Positions 1-10,416 are shown, counted from the stretch's first letter. The stretch: DNA of 64,000 nt from Chelatococcus caeni (GCF_014196925.1 NZ_JACIEN010000002.1:124001-188000); one strand, 5' to 3'. Notes: generated by a model not told the origin, from the sequence alone. Made by a program: numbers and translations.

Positions 1-290
1 CCGACGAAGCGGCCGCCGCCGGGGCGGCCGAGCCGGATGCGTTCGTGGAAGCGCACCAGATGCGGCGAGGTGTAGACGTGGACGACGAGCCCGGCCGCCT
101 CCAGAACGGCGCGCATGAAGGCGATGGTCGAGCCCTTGCCGTTGGTGCCGGCCACGTGGATGACCGGCGGCAGCTGGCGCTGCGGCGCGCCGAGGCGCGT
201 CAGCAGCCGCTCGATGCGGCCGAGGGACAGATCGATCGTCTTGGGATGCAGCGCGAGAAAGCGCGCGAGCATGGCATCGGACGATTCCAT
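1..290 (-). CDS. folC: Folylpolyglutamate/dihydrofolate synthase, N-terminal part (runs off left edge)
   Basis: Amino-terminal 96 codons of a bifunctional folylpolyglutamate synthase/dihydrofolate synthase, a cytoplasmic ATP-dependent ligase that adds glutamate to folates. The frame opens with ATG at 290-288 and shows the Mur-ligase-type nucleotide loop HVAGTNGKGST at about residues 45-55, followed by YTSPHL, both typical of FolC. The rest of the gene lies beyond base 1. It starts 31 bases after the accD stop on the same strand, so the two are probably one transcript; accD-folC is a common pair in proteobacteria and often follows trpFBA in rhizobia, as here. Identity is clear from the loop; only completeness is unknown. 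Confidence 0.93.
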   Translation of the reverse strand, partial: MESSDAMLARFLALHPKTIDLSLGRIERLLTRLGAPQRQLPPVIHVAGTNGKGSTIAFMRAVLEAAGLVVHVYTSPHLVRFHERIRLGRPGGGRFV

Positions 291-321
291 GGCGGTCCCC
301 GGCCCGGTCTGGGGCTGATCC

Positions 322-1227
322 CTATTCCGCGGCGGCGTCGAGCGCCGGCATGTCCGCAGGAGGCTCGACGACGGCGGGCTTGTCCTGCTTCATCAGCAGG
401 CGGCACAGCCTGGCGACGGTCCCCTTCACGTCGCGGCGGTGCACGACCATGTCGACCATGCCGTGCTCACGGAGATATTCCGAGCGCTGGAAGCCTTCCG
501 GCAGCTTCTCGCGGATCGTCTGCTCGATGACGCGCGGGCCGGCGAAGCCGATGAGGGCGCCCGGCTCGGCAATGTGCACGTCGCCCAGCATGGCGTAGGA
601 GGCGGTGACGCCGCCGGTCGTCGGGTTGGTGAGCACCACGATATAGGGCAGGCGCGCTTCGTTGAGCTTGCGAACCGCCACCGTCGTGCGCGGCATCTGC
701 ATGAGCGAGAGGATGCCCTCCTGCATGCGCGCGCCGCCCGAGGAGACGAAGAGCACGAAGGGCGTCCGGCGGGCGAGCGCCGTCTCCATGCCGGTGATGA
801 TCGCCTCGCCTGCGGCCATGCCGAGCGAGCCGCCCATGAACTCGAAGTCCTGCACCGCGGCGGTGATGGTCGCACCCTCGACCTCGCCGACGCCGACCTG
901 GACGGCATCCTGCACGCCGGTCTTGGCGCGGGCGTCGCGCAGGCGGTCGACATAGCGCTTCTCGTCGCGGAACTTGAGCGGGTCGGTCGGTACCTCCGGC
1001 AGGGCGATCTCTTCCCACGCACCGCCGTCGAAGAAGGAGGCGAGGCGCGCCCTGGCGCCCATGCGCAGGTGATAGTCGGAGCCCGGGATGACGAAGAGGT
1101 TGGCCTCGACGTCCTTGTGGAAGACCATCTGCCCCGTCTCGGGGCACTTGATCCAGAGATTTTCCGGCACCTCACGCTTGAACAGCGTCTTGATCTTGGG
1201 CCGTACGACGTCGGAAATCCAGTTCAC
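322..1227 (-). CDS. accD: Acetyl-CoA carboxylase carboxyltransferase subunit beta
   Basis: Beta subunit of the carboxyltransferase half of acetyl-CoA carboxylase, which with AccA moves the carboxyl group from biotin to acetyl-CoA to make malonyl-CoA for fatty acid synthesis. The 301-residue protein has normal length and the expected glycine-rich crotonase-fold motifs (GGSLG near 133, [10 protein letters not shown] near 163, [11 protein letters not shown] near 200). The amino-terminal zinc ribbon is degenerate: only Cys28 of the four usual cysteines remains, with Thr31, Ile47 and Ser50 at the other places. As far as I recall the same loss is seen in rhizobial AccD, so this looks like a clade trait and not decay. 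Lies between trpA and folC on the same strand. Confidence 0.97.
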   Translation of the reverse strand: MNWISDVVRPKIKTLFKREVPENLWIKCPETGQMVFHKDVEANLFVIPGSDYHLRMGARARLASFFDGGAWEEIALPEVPTDPLKFRDEKRYVDRLRDARAKTGVQDAVQVGVGEVEGATITAAVQDFEFMGGSLGMAAGEAIITGMETALARRTPFVLFVSSGGARMQEGILSLMQMPRTTVAVRKLNEARLPYIVVLTNPTTGGVTASYAMLGDVHIAEPGALIGFAGPRVIEQTIREKLPEGFQRSEYLREHGMVDMVVHRRDVKGTVARLCRLLMKQDKPAVVEPPADMPALDAAAE

Positions 1228-1413
1228 GGGGGCAACCTCTGGTGTCCCGGCGTGGACCTGCCACGCCCGAAAGGGTCACGGAACCTGGCCGCAACCCTGA
1301 AATATCGTCATGCGGCCTTCACATAGACCTTCGCGAGGCTTTTCGCTAGGTGCGACGGTGTTGCAAGGGATGGCACCTCTCCCTCTTCCGGCGAACGGGA
1401 GAGGGCCTCGTCC

Positions 1414-2249
1414 TCACGCAGCGGTCGCCTTGGCGGCCGAGCGCACGCCGGCGGCGAGCTCGCCCACCAGCGTCTCGACGGCGGTGACCGTCGTCGCCGT
1501 CGCGCGCCCTTCCCCGTCGAGCGAGGCGCGCACGGCCTCGACGAGCGCGGAGCCGACCACGACGCCGTCCGCCCCGCGCGCGATGGCCGCGGCGTGCCCG
1601 CCGGTCTTGACGCCGAAGCCGACAACGACCGGCAGGTCGGTATGGGCCTTGATGCGCGCCACCGACTGGGCCACGGCGCCGAAATCCGGCGTCGCGCTGC
1701 CGGTGATGCCGGTGATCGAGACGTAGTAGACGAAGCCCGAGGTGTTGGCGAGCACGGCCGGCAGGCGCGCGTCGTCCGTCGTCGGCGTGGCGAGACGGAT
1801 GAAGGAGAGACCCGCGTTCAGCGCCGGGACGCAGAGCTCGTCGTCCTCCTCCGGCGGCAGGTCGACCACGATGAGGCCGTCGACGCCGGCTTCGCGCGCA
1901 TCCTTCAGGAAGCGCGCGACGCCGTAGATGTAGATGGGATTGTAATAGCCCATCAGGATGACGGGCGTGTCCGCCTCGCCCGCGCGGAAGGCGCGCACCA
2001 TGTCGAGCGTCTTCGTCAGCGTCTGGCCGCCCTTCAGCGCCCGCTGCGAGGAGAGCTGGATGGCCGGGCCGTCGGCCATCGGATCGGTGAAGGGCATGCC
2101 GATCTCGATGAGGTCGGCGCCGGCGCGGGGCAGCGCCTTCAGGATCGCGAGCGAGGTGTCGGCATCCGGATCGCCGGCCGTGACGAAGGTCACGAGCGCC
2201 GCGCGGCCCTCGGCGCGGCAGGCGGCAAAGCGCCGGTCGATGCGGCTCA

Positions 2250-2250
<1 letters not shown>
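1414..2250 (-). CDS. trpA: Tryptophan synthase alpha subunit
   Basis: Alpha subunit of tryptophan synthase, which cleaves indole-3-glycerol phosphate to indole and glyceraldehyde 3-phosphate and channels indole to TrpB. The 278-residue protein carries the catalytic pair exactly where expected, Glu49 (in LIEIGMPF) and Asp60 (in DPMADGP), and the phosphate-binding loop GFGVKTGG in the carboxy-terminal half. The ATG at 2250-2248 shares its first base with the trpB stop (TGATG), so the two genes are translationally coupled. The open frame continues far upstream through trpB only because stops are rare in this GC-rich DNA; it is not a fusion. Order trpF-trpB-trpA-accD-folC is typical of Rhizobiales. 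Confidence 0.97.
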
Positions 2251-3485
<1,235 letters not shown>

Positions 3486-3630
3486 GCGACCTTCATCCTT
3501 CTCAAGCGGCGGAGCCTCGGCCCGCGCCTCGTCCATTCTCTGTTCGTGCGACAACGGGGACGGCTCGCCGCCGTGGCTTCCCGTTGCATAAGCCAAAGCG
3601 GCCGCCAGGGCCACCGCGGTCGTGACGCCT

Positions 3631-4281
3631 TCACGCCCGCGCCGCGGCGAGAAAAGCTTTGATCCTGCCCACGTCCTTCTCGCCCGGGGCGCGCTCCACC
3701 CCGGAGGACACGTCGACCCCGAGGAAGCCGGGGACGGCGGCGAGCCGCGCCACGGCACCGCCCACGTTGTCCGGATCGAGCCCACCCGAGAGCATGAAGG
3801 GCCGGCCGCCGGCCCCTGTCGCGAGGATGTCCCAGTCGAAGGCGACGCCGTTGCCGCCGGGCAGCTCTGCCCCCTTCGGCGGCTTGGCGTCGAACAGAAG
3901 GCGGTCGACGACCGGCGCATAGGGGGCGTGGCGGGCAAGGTCCGCCGGCTCGCTGACGCCGATCGCCTTCATCACCTGCGTGCCGGCGAGCCGCCGGATG
4001 GCGGCCACCCGCTCCGGTGTCTCCTCACCGTGGAGCTGGAACCAGTCGGGCCTGAGGCCGTCGCGGATGGCGGCGATCGCCGCATCGTCGGCATCGACGG
4101 TGAGCGCGACGATCTCGGCGCGGCCGCGCACGGCCCCGGCGAGGGCGATAGCCTCGGCGAGCGAGACGTTGCGCGGGCTCTTGGGAAAGAAGACGAAGCC
4201 GACCATGTCGGCGCCCGCCGCGAGCGCCGCGGCGACGGCCTCGGCGCTTCTCAACCCACAGATCTTGACGATGGTGGACAT
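3631..4281 (-). CDS. trpF: Phosphoribosylanthranilate isomerase
   Basis: Isomerase converting N-(5-phosphoribosyl)anthranilate to the carboxyphenylamino-deoxyribulose phosphate in tryptophan synthesis. The TIM-barrel protein begins [11 protein letters not shown] with the catalytic Cys8, and has the strand motif [15 protein letters not shown] near residue 30, LHGEE near 90 and the second catalytic aspartate in GVDVSSGVE near 197. The 216-residue length is normal. I chose the ATG at 4281-4279 because six residues before KICGL is the usual spacing; an upstream start at 4299 would add only six residues. Ordinary first gene of the trpFBA group. Confidence 0.96.
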   Translation of the reverse strand: MSTIVKICGLRSAEAVAAALAAGADMVGFVFFPKSPRNVSLAEAIALAGAVRGRAEIVALTVDADDAAIAAIRDGLRPDWFQLHGEETPERVAAIRRLAGTQVMKAIGVSEPADLARHAPYAPVVDRLLFDAKPPKGAELPGGNGVAFDWDILATGAGGRPFMLSGGLDPDNVGGAVARLAAVPGFLGVDVSSGVERAPGEKDVGRIKAFLAAARA

Positions 4282-4371
4282 GACGCCTGCAAGTGGCATG
4301 GCGGCACCGGCTTGTCCATCGGGTGCCGTCCGGTTACGCGACAGCGAAGCCGGCCGAAATGCTTCAGCGGC

Positions 4372-4701
4372 TCACACCTTCGGCAGCGCGGCCCGCCCCG
4401 CGGCGCCGCGCAGTTGTTCGGCCTCGCTGCGCCATCGGTCCGCCTCGCGGCGATAGCGCTTCTCCGCCTTGCGGTGCTTGCCCTGGGCGAGCCAGGCGGC
4501 AATGCCGCCGACGAGGACGCCGAGCATCACCGCGGCGAAGATGACGACAAAGAACGGCACCGTCACGGCAAGGGCCGGCTCGGTGCGCGAGAAGGGGTCG
4601 AAGGACAGCTCGACCGGCGCGCGGTTGGCCACCGCCAGGAGCACGATGACGACCGCGACCGGCGCGAGCACCAGGAACTTGACGAAGCGCTTCACCGTCA
4701 C
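4372..4701 (-). CDS. LapA-domain (DUF1049) small membrane protein
   Basis: A 109-residue inner-membrane protein of the lipopolysaccharide-assembly-protein-A domain family (DUF1049). It has two hydrophobic spans, about residues 7-25 (FLVLAPVAVVIVLLAV) and 46-70 (AVTVPFFVVIFAAVMLGVLVGGIAAWL), the family hallmark NRAPVELSFDPF between them, and a charged carboxy-terminal helix rich in Lys, Arg and Glu that may be a short coiled coil. In E. coli LapA/LapB tune LpxC and so LPS synthesis; a short relative like this one cannot be given that exact role from sequence. It lies 13 bases after ihfB on the same strand, an arrangement common in proteobacteria. Confidence 0.8.
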   Translation of the reverse strand: MTVKRFVKFLVLAPVAVVIVLLAVANRAPVELSFDPFSRTEPALAVTVPFFVVIFAAVMLGVLVGGIAAWLAQGKHRKAEKRYRREADRWRSEAEQLRGAAGRAALPKV

Positions 4702-4714
4702 GGCTCCACTTCCC

Positions 4715-5044
4715 TCACGCGCTCACGCTCACGGCGGCCTTCCTGCCCGTCGCCGGGGCGGCGGCACTGCCGTTGAGGCGCAGGCGCATCTCCTTGCCGG
4801 TCTTGAAGACGGGAATCATCTTCGATGCAACATCGACCGTCTCGCCCGTGCGCGGGTTGCGGCCGACGCGCGCATTGCGCTGCTTGACCGAAAAGGCGCC
4901 GAACCCGCGCAGCTCGACCCGATCGCCTCGCGCGAGCGCGCGGGTGATCTCTTCGAGGATCGCATTGACGATGTTCTCGACATCGCGCTGGTAGAGGTGC
5001 GGATTCTGCTCGGCAATCCGCATCACGAGCTCGGACTTGATCAT
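4715..5044 (-). CDS. ihfB: Integration host factor subunit beta
   Basis: Beta subunit of IHF, the DNA-bending nucleoid protein that acts in replication, recombination and promoter architecture. The 109 residues contain the entire HU/IHF fold: [12 protein letters not shown] at the start, [11 protein letters not shown] at about 45-55 and the DNA-intercalating arm RNPRTGE near 62-68. The tail [18 protein letters not shown] extends beyond the fold and is low in complexity. It is followed by the LapA-domain gene 13 bases away and preceded by sppA 25 bases away, all on one strand, so sppA-ihfB-lapA may be one transcript. Assignment to beta instead of alpha rests on the start MIKSEL and on the neighbours. 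Confidence 0.92.
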   Translation of the reverse strand: MIKSELVMRIAEQNPHLYQRDVENIVNAILEEITRALARGDRVELRGFGAFSVKQRNARVGRNPRTGETVDVASKMIPVFKTGKEMRLRLNGSAAAPATGRKAAVSVSA

Positions 5045-5069
5045 ATCCCCCGCCTATCCCTTTGAAATT

Positions 5070-6038
5070 TCAATTATTTTGAAGCGAAGGGTGCCAGACG
5101 GCAAGGAGGCCGTCAAGCCGTCCCGCTTCTTCGCGCAGCGCAACCGTCCTGAGCGCGCCGGCGAGGTCGTCATAGCCGGCGAAAGCTGCCGCGCGACCGA
5201 GGAGCGACCAGAGGGACAGCCCGAGACGCTCGCTCTCGGGCTTCCATTCGCGGACCGGCAGATCGCTGGCGAGCTTCTTCTCCCTCTCGAGCCAGGCCAC
5301 CGCCTGGCGCTGGCCGCCGAGCTCGTCGACGAGGCCGAGATCCTTCGCCTGACGCCCCGTGAAGACGCGCCCGTCGGACACCTGGTCGAGCGCCGGGCCG
5401 GAGAGGGAGCGACGCTGGCCGACGAGGCCCTTGAACCAGGCGAAGGAATCACGAACCACGCTCTCGAGCGCGGCGCGCGCCTCCGGCGAGGTGGGCTCGA
5501 AGCCGTTCGGCGCCGCCTTGAGGGGGCTCGACTTCACCTCCTCCACCTTCACCCCGAGGGTGTCGAGCAGGCCGGCGAGGTTGGGATACTGGATCAGGAC
5601 GCCGATGGAGCCGACGAGCGAGGTATCGCGCGAGACGATGCGCTCGGCCGCAAGGGCGGTGATATAGCCGCCGGAGGCGGCGAGGCCGTCGACGAGCGCG
5701 ACCGTCGGCTTCTCCGCGGCGAGCTCGCGCAGCGCCGTATAGATCGCCTCGGCGCCGGAGGTGGTGCCGCCGGGGCTGTCGACGCGCACCAGCACGGCGC
5801 GCACCGAGCGGGCGTCCTTGACTCGCCTGATGAGGTCGAGCGTGCGCTGGTCGCCACTGATGAAGCCGCCGATGCGGATGGCGGCGATCTGGTCACCCGT
5901 GACCACCGAACCCGCGCCGAACCGCGCACCGAGCGCGACCACGACGGCGATGAGGGCGAAGACGGCAAGGACGCGCCAGAACGAGAGCTTGCGCCTCAGG
6001 CGCCGGCGGTCTGCCATGATGTCGGCATCGTATGTCAT
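5070..6038 (-). CDS. sppA: Signal peptide peptidase SppA, short form
   Basis: Membrane-bound serine protease that degrades cleaved signal peptides. The protein has one amino-terminal membrane anchor (FWRVLAVFALIAVVVALG) after a basic RRRLRRK stretch, then a ClpP-like fold with the nucleophile serine in DGLAASGGYITA and the likely general-base lysine in SSPLKAAPNG, that is, a Ser-Lys dyad as in the short SppA forms. The 322 residues fit the short family, not the doubled E. coli type. I chose the ATG at 6038-6036 since the stretch MTYDADIMADRRRLRRK resembles rhizobial relatives; ATG codons at 6017 and an earlier start at 6086 are possible. Lies between rpsA and ihfB. Confidence 0.92.
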   Translation of the reverse strand: MTYDADIMADRRRLRRKLSFWRVLAVFALIAVVVALGARFGAGSVVTGDQIAAIRIGGFISGDQRTLDLIRRVKDARSVRAVLVRVDSPGGTTSGAEAIYTALRELAAEKPTVALVDGLAASGGYITALAAERIVSRDTSLVGSIGVLIQYPNLAGLLDTLGVKVEEVKSSPLKAAPNGFEPTSPEARAALESVVRDSFAWFKGLVGQRRSLSGPALDQVSDGRVFTGRQAKDLGLVDELGGQRQAVAWLEREKKLASDLPVREWKPESERLGLSLWSLLGRAAAFAGYDDLAGALRTVALREEAGRLDGLLAVWHPSLQNN

Positions 6039-6140
6039 TGGCGAAGCTCGGCTCTTCACCTCGGCTGGTCGGGACGCCGTGGACACTAGCCCCGGGCCCC
6101 GTCACGGGCAAGGCGGGGTGGTGACAAAAAGCAGGCAAAG

Positions 6141-6167
6141 CAAAACCCGCCCGGAGGCCGGGCGGGT
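6141..6167 (-). terminator. Rho-independent terminator after rpsA
   Basis: Perfect 10-base-pair stem (ACCCGCCCGG / CCGGGCGGGT) with a three-base loop, followed on the minus strand by TTTTG. It lies about 70 bases after the rpsA stop and before sppA, so it should end or reduce rpsA transcription ahead of the sppA-ihfB group. Confidence 0.88.
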
Positions 6168-6235
6168 CGCTTGCGAAGATCACCTGCAGATCGTGCTGCG
6201 GGGCGGCATGGCCGTCCCGCAACGAAGATCGCGGC

Positions 6236-7939
6236 TTACTTCTTCTCGTTGGCGCGCTTGAGGGCGGCGCCGAGGATGTCGCCGAGCGAGGCGCCCGAGT
6301 CGGTCGAACCGTACTGGGCGATCGCCTCCTTCTCCTCCGCGACCTCGAGGGCCTTGATGGAGAGCTGGATGCGGCGGGCCTTGCGGTCGAACTGCACGAC
6401 GCGGGCATCGACCTTCTCGCCCGGGGCGAAGCGCTCGGGGCGCTGCTCGGAACGGTCGCGCGCGAGCTCGGCGCGGCGGATGAAGGCGGTCATGTCGGTG
6501 TCGACGATCTTCACCTCGATGCCGGAATCCTTCACCTCGACCACCTCGCAGGTGACGACGGCGCCCTTCTTGACATCGCCGGCATCGGCGAAGGGGTCGC
6601 CCTCGAGCTGCTTGATGCCGAGCGAGATGCGCTCCTTCTCGACGTCGACGTCGAGAACGACGGCACGCACCACGTCGCCCTTCTTGAACTCCTCGATGAC
6701 CTGCTCGCCGGGACGGTTCCAGTCGAGATCCGACAGGTGGACCATGCCGTCGACGTCGCCGTCGAGACCGATGAAGAGGCCGAACTCGGTCTTGTTCTTG
6801 ACCTCGCCCTCGACGACGGAACCGATCGGGAACTTCTCGGCGAAGGCATCCCACGGGTTCTGCAGGGTCTGCTTGAGGCCGAGCGAGATGCGGCGCTTGA
6901 CCGGATCGACCTCGAGGATCTGCACCTCGACCTCCTGGGAGGTCGACACGATCTTGCCGGGGTGGACGTTCTTCTTCGTCCAGCTCATCTCGGAGACGTG
7001 GATGAGGCCCTCGATGCCCGGCTCGAGCTCGACGAACGCACCGTAGTCGGTGATGTTCGTCACGCGGCCCTTGAAGCGGGCGTTGACCGGGTAGCGGCCG
7101 GCGATGCCTTCCCACGGATCGGCCAGCAGCTGCTTGATGCCGAGCGAGATGCGGTGCGTCTCGTGGTTGATCTTGATGATCTTGACCTTGACGGTCTGGC
7201 CGATCGAGACGACGTCGGTCGGGTGGTTGACGCGCCGCCACGCCATGTCGGTGACGTGCAGCAGGCCGTCGATGCCGCCGAGGTCGACGAAGGCGCCGTA
7301 TTCGGTGATGTTCTTGACCACACCCTCGACGACCTGCCCCTCCTCGAGGTTGGCCACGAGCTCGGAACGGGCCTCGGCACGCGTCTCCTCGAGCACCGTG
7401 CGGCGCGAGACGACGATGTTGCCGCGGCGGCGGTCCATCTTGAGGATCTGGAACGGCTGCGGCACGCCCATGAGCGGGGTGACGTCGCGCACCGGACGGA
7501 TGTCGACCTGCGAGCGCGGCAGGAAGGCCACGGCACCGTCGAGGTCGACGGTATAGCCGCCCTTGACCTGGTTGAAGATGATGCCGGTGACCTTCTCGTT
7601 GTCCTCGAAGGCCTTCTCGAGCTTGACCCAGCTCTCTTCCCGGCGCGCCTTGTCGCGCGAAATGACGGCTTCACCGAGCGCATTCTCGATGCGCTCCAGG
7701 TAAACCTCGACCTCGTCGCCCACGTCGAGCGACTGGTCCCGACCCGGACCGACGAATTCCTTGAGAGCAACGCGGCCTTCGGTCTTCAGGCCGATATCAA
7801 TGACGGCGACGTCCTTCTCGATGGCGACGACGCGGCCCTTGACGACGGAACCCTCGACGGGCTCGGCATGCGAGAAGGACTCTTCGAGAAGCGCCGCGAA
7901 ATCTTCACGGGACGGGGCCTGGTGAGCGGATACGGACAT
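6236..7939 (-). CDS. rpsA: 30S ribosomal protein S1
   Basis: Ribosomal protein S1, which binds mRNA and helps start translation on the 30S subunit. The 567 residues contain six S1 (OB-fold) repeats at roughly 31-97, 115-180, 201-269, 286-356, 373-443 and 460-529, with the recognisable blocks YGAFVDLGGIDGLLH and YGAFVELEPGIEGLIH. The tail ASLGDILGAALKRANEKK is typical of alphaproteobacterial S1. The ATG at 7939-7937 has an AGGAG site five bases upstream. Its usual rhizobial partner cmk is not next to it; 339 bases without a gene precede it, followed by trmB. Confidence 0.98.
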   Translation of the reverse strand: MSVSAHQAPSREDFAALLEESFSHAEPVEGSVVKGRVVAIEKDVAVIDIGLKTEGRVALKEFVGPGRDQSLDVGDEVEVYLERIENALGEAVISRDKARREESWVKLEKAFEDNEKVTGIIFNQVKGGYTVDLDGAVAFLPRSQVDIRPVRDVTPLMGVPQPFQILKMDRRRGNIVVSRRTVLEETRAEARSELVANLEEGQVVEGVVKNITEYGAFVDLGGIDGLLHVTDMAWRRVNHPTDVVSIGQTVKVKIIKINHETHRISLGIKQLLADPWEGIAGRYPVNARFKGRVTNITDYGAFVELEPGIEGLIHVSEMSWTKKNVHPGKIVSTSQEVEVQILEVDPVKRRISLGLKQTLQNPWDAFAEKFPIGSVVEGEVKNKTEFGLFIGLDGDVDGMVHLSDLDWNRPGEQVIEEFKKGDVVRAVVLDVDVEKERISLGIKQLEGDPFADAGDVKKGAVVTCEVVEVKDSGIEVKIVDTDMTAFIRRAELARDRSEQRPERFAPGEKVDARVVQFDRKARRIQLSIKALEVAEEKEAIAQYGSTDSGASLGDILGAALKRANEKK

Positions 7940-8278
7940 TCGGTCTCCTAACGCCGATCAAGGCGGACAACGCCGGCGGCTGGTGTTGCATCACGCCCCC
8001 TGTCGCCGGCCGCACGGAATACGCACGCATTCCATGCGGTAGTGGCCGCCCGCCTGCACCTTGCGGCTCGGCGGCCGTGCCGGCGTCTTGAACCGGCGAC
8101 GGAGAGCGTCTGATCATGTCGGGGAGCGGGGTCTTGCGGCACGGAGCCCATTTCGCACGAAGGAAATGGAAAACTCCGCCGCACACAGGATGCAGCGCCC
8201 CACCGAACGGTGGTGTCATAACGAAAACGCGGCTTTTCCACAAGCGGAAACGGCCGGGCGAAAGGGAAAAGGAGCCGG
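7940..8278. other. Gene-free stretch upstream of rpsA (leader and promoter region)
   Basis: No convincing gene on either strand. On the minus strand it would hold the rpsA promoter and a leader of about 270 bases. The leader has several GC-rich inverted segments, for example around 8040-8100, but no family I can name. S1 often represses its own translation, so a structured leader would not surprise. Confidence 0.6.
8215..8243 (-). promoter_or_regulatory. Candidate sigma70-type promoter for rpsA
   Basis: On the minus strand TTGTGG (8243-8238) and TATGAC (8220-8215) are separated by exactly 17 bases. Each matches four of six consensus positions. This is a weak call by eye; it fits the position expected for rpsA. 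Confidence 0.4.
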
Positions 8279-8968
8279 TCAGCGCCGCGCGAAGGTGAGA
8301 TACATCGGCGGCCGCCCCTCGCGCAGGGCCTTGGCCTCGTAGCGCGTGCCGGGCCAGCCCGCCCAGGGCCGGCGCCAGTCGTCCGCCCGCTCGGCCTGCC
8401 AGGCGAAGAGGCCGCTGCGGTCGATCCGCGCCAGCGCCCAGGCGGCATAGTCGTCGATGTCGGTGGCGAAGCGCAGCTCGGCGCCCGGCCGCATGACGCG
8501 CGCGAGCGCGGCGAGGGTTTCCTCGCCGATGAAGCGGCGCTTGCGGTGGCGGCGCTTCGGCCAGGGGTCGGGATAGAGCACGAAGACGCGGCCGATCGCC
8601 GCTTCCGGCAGGCGCGGCAGGACGAGAGCCGCATCGTCGTCCCAGACGCGCAGGTTGGCGATGGCGTGCTCCTCGACGCCGGCGAGGAGCTTCGCCATGC
8701 CGTTGACGAAGGGCTCGCAGCCGATGAAGCCGATGTCCGGGTTCTCGCGGGCGCGGGCGAGAAGGTGCTCCCCGCCGCCGAAGCCGATCTCGAGCCAGAC
8801 CTCACGGACCGGATGCGGGAACAGGTCCGCGGGGGCGAGCGGCTCCGTGCCCGCCGGCAGACGCAGGCGCGGCAGCACCTCCGCCATCAGGCGGGCGTGG
8901 TTGTCGCGCAGCCTGTGGCCCTTGCGGCGCCCGTAGAAGGCGCCGCCCCTGTCCTGCTCCGCGATCAC
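8279..8968 (-). CDS. trmB: tRNA (guanine-N7-)-methyltransferase
   Basis: S-adenosylmethionine-dependent enzyme that methylates N7 of guanosine 46 in tRNA. The 229 residues start with an arginine-rich stretch (YGRRKGHRLRDNHARL), then the SAM loop LEIGFGGGEHL at about 59-69, FIGCEPFVNG near 85 and the family signature YPDPWPKRRHRKRR near 131-144, followed by ATDIDDYAAW. Normal length for TrmB. It lies 22 bases after metK on the same strand, so metK-trmB probably share a transcript, giving an apt pairing of a SAM synthetase with a SAM user, a pairing also found in other Rhizobiales. Confidence 0.96.
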   Translation of the reverse strand: MIAEQDRGGAFYGRRKGHRLRDNHARLMAEVLPRLRLPAGTEPLAPADLFPHPVREVWLEIGFGGGEHLLARARENPDIGFIGCEPFVNGMAKLLAGVEEHAIANLRVWDDDAALVLPRLPEAAIGRVFVLYPDPWPKRRHRKRRFIGEETLAALARVMRPGAELRFATDIDDYAAWALARIDRSGLFAWQAERADDWRRPWAGWPGTRYEAKALREGRPPMYLTFARR

Positions 8969-8990
8969 GCGTGCCGTCCGGATACCTGCC

Positions 8991-10175
8991 TCAGCCGAGC
9001 GCGGCGCGGATGGCGCCGGCGAGATCGGTGCGCTCCCAGGAGAAGCCGCCGTCCGCCTCGGGGGCGCGGCCGAAATGGCCGTAGGCCGAGGTGCGGGCGT
9101 AGATCGGCCGGTTGAGGCCGAGGTGCTCGCGGATGCCGCGCGGCGACAGGTCCATCACGTCCATCAGCACGCGCTCGAGCCGCGCCTCCTCGACCTCGCC
9201 GGTGCCGTGCAGGTCGACATAGAGCGACAGCGGCTTGGAGACGCCGATGGCGTAGGAGAGCTGGATGGTGCAGCGCTGGGCGAGGCCCGCCGCCACCACG
9301 TTCTTGGCGAGGTAGCGCGCGGCATAGGCGGCCGAGCGGTCGACCTTGGTCGGATCCTTGCCCGAGAAGGCGCCGCCGCCGTGGGGGGCCGCACCGCCGT
9401 AGGTGTCGACGATGATCTTGCGGCCGGTCAGGCCGCAGTCGCCGTCCGGGCCGCCGATGACGAACTTGCCCGTCGGGTTGACGTGCCAGATGGTCTTGTC
9501 GTCGATCCAGCCCGCGGGCAGCGACTTGCGCACATAGGGCTCCACGATCGCGCGGATGTCGTGCGAGGTCAGCTCCTTGCCGGCATGGCTCTCGATGTGC
9601 TGCGTCGAGACCACGATCTGGGTGACGCCGACCGGCTTGCCGTCGGCGTAGCGCACCGTCACCTGGCTCTTGGCGTCCGGGCCGAGCAGGCCGGTCTCGC
9701 CTGACTTGCGGGCGGCGGTCAGCGTCTTGAGGATCTCGTGGGCGTAGTAGATCGGGGCGGGCATCAGCTCGGGCGTCTCGCGGCAGGCGTAGCCGAACAT
9801 GATGCCCTGGTCGCCGGCGCCCTCGTCCTTGTTGCCGGAAGCGTCGACGCCCTGCGCGATGTGCGCCGACTGGGCGTGCAGGTGCACCTCGACCTTGGCG
9901 GTCTCCCAGTGGAAGCCTTCCTGCTCGTAGCCGATGTCCTTGATGGCGAGGCGGGCGAGGTGGGCGATGTAGTCGTTCGTGATGTCGGACGGGCCGCGCA
10001 CCTCGCCGGCGATGACGACGCGGTTGGTGGTCGCCAGCGTCTCGCAGGCGACGCGCGCCTCCGGCATGGCGCCGAGATAGGCGTCGACAATCGTATCCGA
10101 GATCCGGTCGCAGACCTTGTCAGGATGGCCTTCCGAAACGGATTCGCTGGTGAAGAGATAGTCCGAACGCGCCAC
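8991..10175 (-). CDS. metK: S-adenosylmethionine synthetase
   Basis: Makes S-adenosylmethionine from methionine and ATP. The 394 residues carry [13 protein letters not shown] near 11-23 (ATP and metal site), the signature [12 protein letters not shown] near 120-131 and the phosphate-binding loop [16 protein letters not shown] near 265-280. Length is normal. The ATG at 10175-10173 follows AAAGGATCGGGAACGTGGCGC on the minus strand, giving a modest ribosome site. A perfect 22-base inverted repeat lies 36 bases upstream (10211-10261) and could act on metK expression; I do not see a known SAM riboswitch core there. Confidence 0.98.
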   Translation of the reverse strand: MARSDYLFTSESVSEGHPDKVCDRISDTIVDAYLGAMPEARVACETLATTNRVVIAGEVRGPSDITNDYIAHLARLAIKDIGYEQEGFHWETAKVEVHLHAQSAHIAQGVDASGNKDEGAGDQGIMFGYACRETPELMPAPIYYAHEILKTLTAARKSGETGLLGPDAKSQVTVRYADGKPVGVTQIVVSTQHIESHAGKELTSHDIRAIVEPYVRKSLPAGWIDDKTIWHVNPTGKFVIGGPDGDCGLTGRKIIVDTYGGAAPHGGGAFSGKDPTKVDRSAAYAARYLAKNVVAAGLAQRCTIQLSYAIGVSKPLSLYVDLHGTGEVEEARLERVLMDVMDLSPRGIREHLGLNRPIYARTSAYGHFGRAPEADGGFSWERTDLAGAIRAALG

Positions 10176-10210
10176 GTTCCCGATCCTTTCGTCACACGCC
10201 GAGGCCGCCT

Positions 10211-10261
10211 GGAGGCGGATTCCCGATCAGGTTGAAACGACCTGATCGGGAATCCGCCTCC
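10211..10261. repeat. Perfect 22-bp inverted repeat upstream of metK
   Basis: Left arm 10211-10232 and right arm 10240-10261 are exact reverse complements with a seven-base spacer (TGAAACG); a G.T pair can extend it on each end. No T-run follows on either strand, so it is not a classic terminator. It could be a dispersed palindromic element, a structured metK leader, or a factor-dependent terminator for the regulator gene upstream. Confidence 0.85.
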
Positions 10262-10416
10262 GAGCTTTAAGAAAGAGACCGTTTTACAGACCGGATCGCA
10301 TCGCAGTCCGATCGGAACGGGCTCTGGCCCGAAGGCGAGGTGTTGTGACAGCCCGGACGCACAGGGTCAAGATGGAATGACGGACGGGTTCGATAGAGCG
10401 AACGAAACGGACGGCG

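Noticed and set aside
322-1227. accD as a decayed gene because of lost cysteines
   Set aside because: The frame is full length with intact catalytic motifs and conserved operon position.
439-1326. Long antisense frames over accD, leuS, miaB, rpsA and others
   Set aside because: They mirror real genes, have unbalanced Arg/Ala/Gly content, no motifs and no ribosome sites; usual shadows in GC-rich DNA.
10176-10416. SAM riboswitch ahead of metK
   Set aside because: The long stem is present, but I cannot find the conserved cores of SAM-I, SAM-II or SAM/SAH types.
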